A stretch of DNA of 22,352 nucleotides from JAYWAM01 sp043782425. GTDB taxonomy: Bacteria; Pseudomonadota; Gammaproteobacteria; Burkholderiales; Usitatibacteraceae. A model generated the notes under the pieces. The model searched no databases. It was not told the origin of the DNA and saw nothing but the letters and a program-made list of their open reading frames with translations. A program made the translations under genes and the position numbers. Numbering within the stretch: the first letter of the stretch is position 1; the number at the start of each line of letters is the position of its first letter. Below are positions 19,241 to 22,352 of the stretch, piece by piece. The DNA lies in the NCBI GenBank assembly GCA_043782425.1, contig JAYWAM010000350.1:1-22352 (forward strand). The letters are read 5' to 3'.

Positions 19241-22200
19241 GTGGTAGGGCGGCTAAGGGAAACACAGGTACGACATCGACCTGCGTGTACGACGGGGTTT
19301 TGCCGTTTCCTTTAGAGACGTGCTTTTTAGGCTCTACACAGGACAAACTCGCGGAAACCAGCGTGGATATTGGCTCTACAGGCATTTCGTCATCCCGCGA
19401 CCCCCCCGCTATCGGGCCGCTATCGCCCCGCGAACGCCCCGCGACTTCGCCGTTTTGTCCCGCGACTTCGACCTCTGCCCCCCGCGACTTTTTCATCGTA
19501 GCGGTATCGATCAGTCCCGACAGGTGCGGCTGGGGATCGCACGCACCGTCATAGATGAGCTCATACACGAACTTGCCGCCCGCGCCTTCGCGATGCGTGA
19601 GCAGATACTCCATCTCGGTAAGGCGCGCCAGGTGCACGCGCAGTTGCGTATCGCTTAAGCCGGTGGCGTCGCGCACGTCCTTGCGGCTGAAACGCACCTC
19701 GCTGTTGCGCATCGCACCTGCGCCAGCACCTGCGCACGCCTCCACCAGCGCGACGACTTCGCCCAGCAAGCGCCGCGTCTGCGGCGGCAGCTCGTCGAGC
19801 GAGCGCCCCAGCACTTCATGCGCGATGTCGTTGGCGGTGGCGATGTCCGCAAGCGTCACCTCGATGTACTCGATAGCCTGGCCTTGATGGACGGCGGCCT
19901 TGACCTCACGCTGATGCTGGTGCAACAGCGCGATGGCGTCGATGAGCGTGAGATATTTCTCATGGTCGCGGCGCGTGCGCGTGCGGTCGCTCAAGAAGGT
20001 GAGCGCGTCGGCGTAAGGGTTGACAACGTGCAAGGGTTTTAACAGCCGCTGCGCGTTTTGATGCAACTGGATGAGGCGTTGCTTCTCCTGCTTGTCGATC
20101 AAGCCTTGCAACGTCCTTCTCGCGCGTTGCAGACGGTGAATCGCCTGCGTTTGTTCGCGGCCTTCATCGACGGACAGCACCAGGCAGCGGTTCATCAACT
20201 CTTCGTCGATCTCAATGGCAGTGGTGGTGAGGAAGATCATCACCGGCCCTTCGACACGGTATTCCTGCGTGATGAGGTTGCCGGTGGCGGGGTCCTTGCC
20301 GGTTGAGGCGATGGTGAGCTCGCCTTCGGACTGCAACAGCTTCAAGGCATAGCTCGCGCGCGAGGCCCCTTCTTCTTCGACGATGGCGAGTATCTTGTGT
20401 TTGAGATTGGTCTTGCCCATGTAGAACAAACTCTGCCCGGTCATGGCGCTGTACTTGATGCGCTCCTCTTCTGGCACGAAGGCGAGCACGGCATCCATCA
20501 GCGATGACTTGCCCGCCGCCGAGGAAGATTGAATCACCACCGCCAGCGGGCGGTCGAGCTTGCGGCTGACGGCGGCAAGATAACCGGTGAGCTTGTTGGT
20601 CGCCTCGCCGACGATGCCGCACGCCTCGAAGTCGGTGAGGATGCGCGCCATAAGCTTGGCATCGGTGAGCAGCGCCAGCGCTTCACTGCGCGCCGCCTCG
20701 CTCATCTGTAGCGCTGCCGGCAGCTTGGGTTGCAGCGCCTTGCGCAGCACCTCGTCCTGCAACGCTTCGAGCTTCAACAGCACGCGCCCCAGATCGGCCT
20801 TAAGAATGTCTTCCTTCACCTGCAACTCGATGGCCGCCAGGTTCACGAAGCCCGCGCGCTGCTTGGCGGCGCACAAGTCGAGCGTATCGACGTGGAAGCG
20901 CTCGCCGCCGCTCACCCTGACGTTCACCTTGAGCATGTCGTAAGACAGATTCTTGGCCAGGCCGCGCACGCGCCAGCGGCGTGCTTGTGCCCCCGGGCCG
21001 AAGTGCATGACGATTTCGTTTTCTGTCACCTCAGCCTGCGCCTCGCTCGCGGGCGCGGGGGGCACGGGCGAGGCGGGAAGCGCGGCAGGGATGGGGGAGG
21101 TCTCTTCCTTAGCGGCTACAGCGGCTAAAGGAGAGACAGCATCGACTTGCGCCGATACATCGGCCTGCGAGACAGTCTCCACGCACTCCGTGGCAGGCAG
21201 GCTCTCAAGAGGCGCATCCGGCCTGGCTTGCAGAGCCTGCCCCCGGCTCGATCGGGGGGCAGGCGCCGGGTGGATTTCAATTTCGCGCGTCGGCGCCTTA
21301 CCCTTGCCCAACCACACGGCTTGGCGAATGGCGACACCGAGCGATTTGCTGGCAGGCGTCACCTTCAACGCATACTCGTTAGCATCCATGCCCTTGGGAA
21401 ACTGGATGCGGAAACACTCGATGCCCTCACCCATCAGCTTGTCCGCCAACAGGGCAGCGGCCTTCTCGCCCCCCGCGTCGCGATCAAAGGCGATCAGCAC
21501 GCGCTCTATGCCGTATTGCTTGAACGCGGCCAGGTGATCGTCGGTGAAGCCGCCCGTGCCGTAGGCGGCGGTGACGTTGCGATAGCCCGCGCACCACACG
21601 GTCATGGCGTCGATCAAGGCTTCGCACAGAATGATTTCCGTGGAGCAGCGCAAGGCTGCGATATTCCACACGCCGCGATGCGGCCCCGGCAGGTACAAGT
21701 GCTTGGGCGTGCCCTCGCGCAATCTGTCGGTGATCTTGCGCCCGTACATTTCCACCACGCGCCCCTCCGCGTCGAACACCGGCACGATGAGCGAGCCATT
21801 GAAATGCTCCCGGCCGGTGTCGCGGTAGAGGCCGACCTTTTGCAGGCGCGTGCGAATCTCTGCACCGGCGACACGGTTCTTTTGCGGCAGACGCAGGCCC
21901 AGCGTGCGGTTGGCGAAGCCCAGCTTGAAGGTGTCGATCAACTCGGGATGATCGAGACCGCGACTCTTGAGATAGGCCAGCGCCTCGGGCGAAGTCTTGA
22001 GCGTCTCGTGGTAGTAGCTCACCACCTGCAAGCGCAATGCCGCATCGTCGGCATCGAAGGCCACCGGCGGCGCCAGCTTGGGCACCGTGGAACCCTTGAC
22101 CGGACGCGTAGCGGCTAAGGGAAGATCGTTCTTTAACAATTCGTAGGCGTGGCGGAACGACACGCCCTGGGTCTTCATCACCCAGTCGATGGGGCCGCCG

Positions 22201-22352
22201 CCCGCATCGCACCCGAAGCAGCGCCACAGGTTCTTGGCCGGTGTCACCGACAACGATGGCGTGTCGTCGGCGTGGAATGGACAACGGCCCTTCAAGTCAT
22301 GGCCGACTTTCTTCAGCGCCACCCCAGACGATTCCACCAGCCGCTCTACACT
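19233..22352 (-). CDS. CHC2 primase-TOPRIM-ATPase fusion protein (5' end outside the window)
   Basis: 1039 codons are visible; the frame stays open to the right edge, so the start lies outside. The visible domain order is: CHC2 zinc finger (C24, H27, C45, C48: GRCPFH..WRCFGC); TOPRIM primase core with the acidic Glu in LCEALID (about 244) and D-x-D in IAFDRDAGG (about 290); a Pro/Ala-rich linker (about 355-440); an ATPase with P-loop SSSAAGKSS (about 609-617) and Walker B-like ILAIVEEEG (about 654-662); a C-terminal winged helix (RFSRKDVRDATGLSDTQLRV); and a Gly/Arg/Asp-rich low-complexity tail. This arrangement suits a replication primase-helicase of a plasmid, phage or integrative element. 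It overlaps the recombinase gene by 8 nt. The fork-helicase role is inferred; primase features are clear. Confidence 0.85.
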   Translation of the reverse strand, partial: SVERLVESSGVALKKVGHDLKGRCPFHADDTPSLSVTPAKNLWRCFGCDAGGGPIDWVMKTQGVSFRHAYELLKNDLPLAATRPVKGSTVPKLAPPVAFDADDAALRLQVVSYYHETLKTSPEALAYLKSRGLDHPELIDTFKLGFANRTLGLRLPQKNRVAGAEIRTRLQKVGLYRDTGREHFNGSLIVPVFDAEGRVVEMYGRKITDRLREGTPKHLYLPGPHRGVWNIAALRCSTEIILCEALIDAMTVWCAGYRNVTAAYGTGGFTDDHLAAFKQYGIERVLIAFDRDAGGEKAAALLADKLMGEGIECFRIQFPKGMDANEYALKVTPASKSLGVAIRQAVWLGKGKAPTREIEIHPAPAPRSSRGQALQARPDAPLESLPATECVETVSQADVSAQVDAVSPLAAVAAKEETSPIPAALPASPVPPAPASEAQAEVTENEIVMHFGPGAQARRWRVRGLAKNLSYDMLKVNVRVSGGERFHVDTLDLCAAKQRAGFVNLAAIELQVKEDILKADLGRVLLKLEALQDEVLRKALQPKLPAALQMSEAARSEALALLTDAKLMARILTDFEACGIVGEATNKLTGYLAAVSRKLDRPLAVVIQSSSAAGKSSLMDAVLAFVPEEERIKYSAMTGQSLFYMGKTNLKHKILAIVEEEGASRASYALKLLQSEGELTIASTGKDPATGNLITQEYRVEGPVMIFLTTTAIEIDEELMNRCLVLSVDEGREQTQAIHRLQRARRTLQGLIDKQEKQRLIQLHQNAQRLLKPLHVVNPYADALTFLSDRTRTRRDHEKYLTLIDAIALLHQHQREVKAAVHQGQAIEYIEVTLADIATANDIAHEVLGRSLDELPPQTRRLLGEVVALVEACAGAGAGAMRNSEVRFSRKDVRDATGLSDTQLRVHLARLTEMEYLLTHREGAGGKFVYELIYDGACDPQPHLSGLIDTATMKKSRGAEVEVAGQNGEVAGRSRGDSGPIAGGSRDDEMPVEPISTLVSASLSCVEPKKHVSKGNGKTPSYTQVDVVPVFPLAALPHA
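19394..19490 (+). repeat. Five helically phased CCCGCGA repeats inside the primase 3' end
   Basis: CCCGCGA occurs at 19394, 19427, 19438, 19459 and 19481; the last three extend to CCCGCGACTT. Offsets are 33, 11, 21 and 22 bp, all close to whole helical turns. Two offsets (11 and 22) are not multiples of three, so the copies fall in different reading frames. A second pair, CCGCTATCG, lies at 19406 and 19417, also 11 bp apart. This looks like an iteron-type protein-binding array embedded in coding sequence. Confidence 0.5.

Noticed and set aside
21147..22118. Plus-strand open frame of 323 codons opposite the primase
   Set aside because: It is antisense to clear zinc-finger and TOPRIM coding sequence, with Arg/His-rich low-complexity content.

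Overview
The window looks like a betaproteobacterial chromosome, probably of the Nitrosomonadales type. The grounds are the block infC-rpmI-rplT-pheS-pheT-ihfA-merR-tRNA-Pro(GGG), the adjoining surE-pcm-nlpD block, and intergenic hairpin repeats of a kind common in that group. The taxon is inferred from gene order and protein style only. A conserved housekeeping core (about 7.5-16.06 kb, all on the minus strand) is flanked on both sides by accessory DNA. The usual neighbours rpoS (after nlpD) and thrS (before infC) are not seen.

Left accessory island (1-7.5 kb). It opens with the 5' end of a minus-strand gene for a multiubiquitin-domain protein, cut by the window edge. This gene is divergent from an XRE regulator and an ImmA/IrrE-type HExxH metallopeptidase that overlap by 4 nt. 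The shared 125-bp intergenic region carries two facing promoters and TTGCTA operator half-sites. This resembles the CapH/CapP control of CBASS, here placed in front of a ubiquitin-like system. Next come an MNT nucleotidyltransferase-HEPN toxin-antitoxin pair, a lone winged-helix protein whose promoter lies between two matching palindromes, and an overlapping operon of AbiEi antitoxin (with a PD-(D/E)xK-like signature), AbiEii toxin and HsdM. No hsdS or hsdR is present. The island ends in two hairpin repeats and a RelE/YafQ-like toxin remnant.

Core (7.5-16.06 kb). nlpD, pcm and surE form one tight cluster for envelope and stress functions. tRNA-Pro, a MerR-type regulator, ihfA, pheT, pheS, rplT, rpmI and infC form the translation operon. 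infC probably starts at an AUC codon. A terminator-like hairpin sits only 30 nt before pheS (attenuator candidate). The rplT-pheS gap has been invaded by a hairpin repeat and what looks like a transposase C-terminal scrap.

Right accessory region (16.06-22.35 kb). It holds degenerate tandem repeats, a coupled pair consisting of an orphan RHS tip with a C-terminal HExxH metallopeptidase and a BamE/SmpA-like lipoprotein (candidate toxin and immunity), and a 628-bp gene-free stretch packed with perfect inverted repeats, one of them attC-like. After that come a XerC-like tyrosine recombinase and a large CHC2 primase/TOPRIM/ATPase protein that runs off the right edge. The last two overlap by 8 nt and look like the replication and recombination genes of a mobile element. 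Helically phased CCCGCGA repeats lie inside the 3' end of the primase gene.
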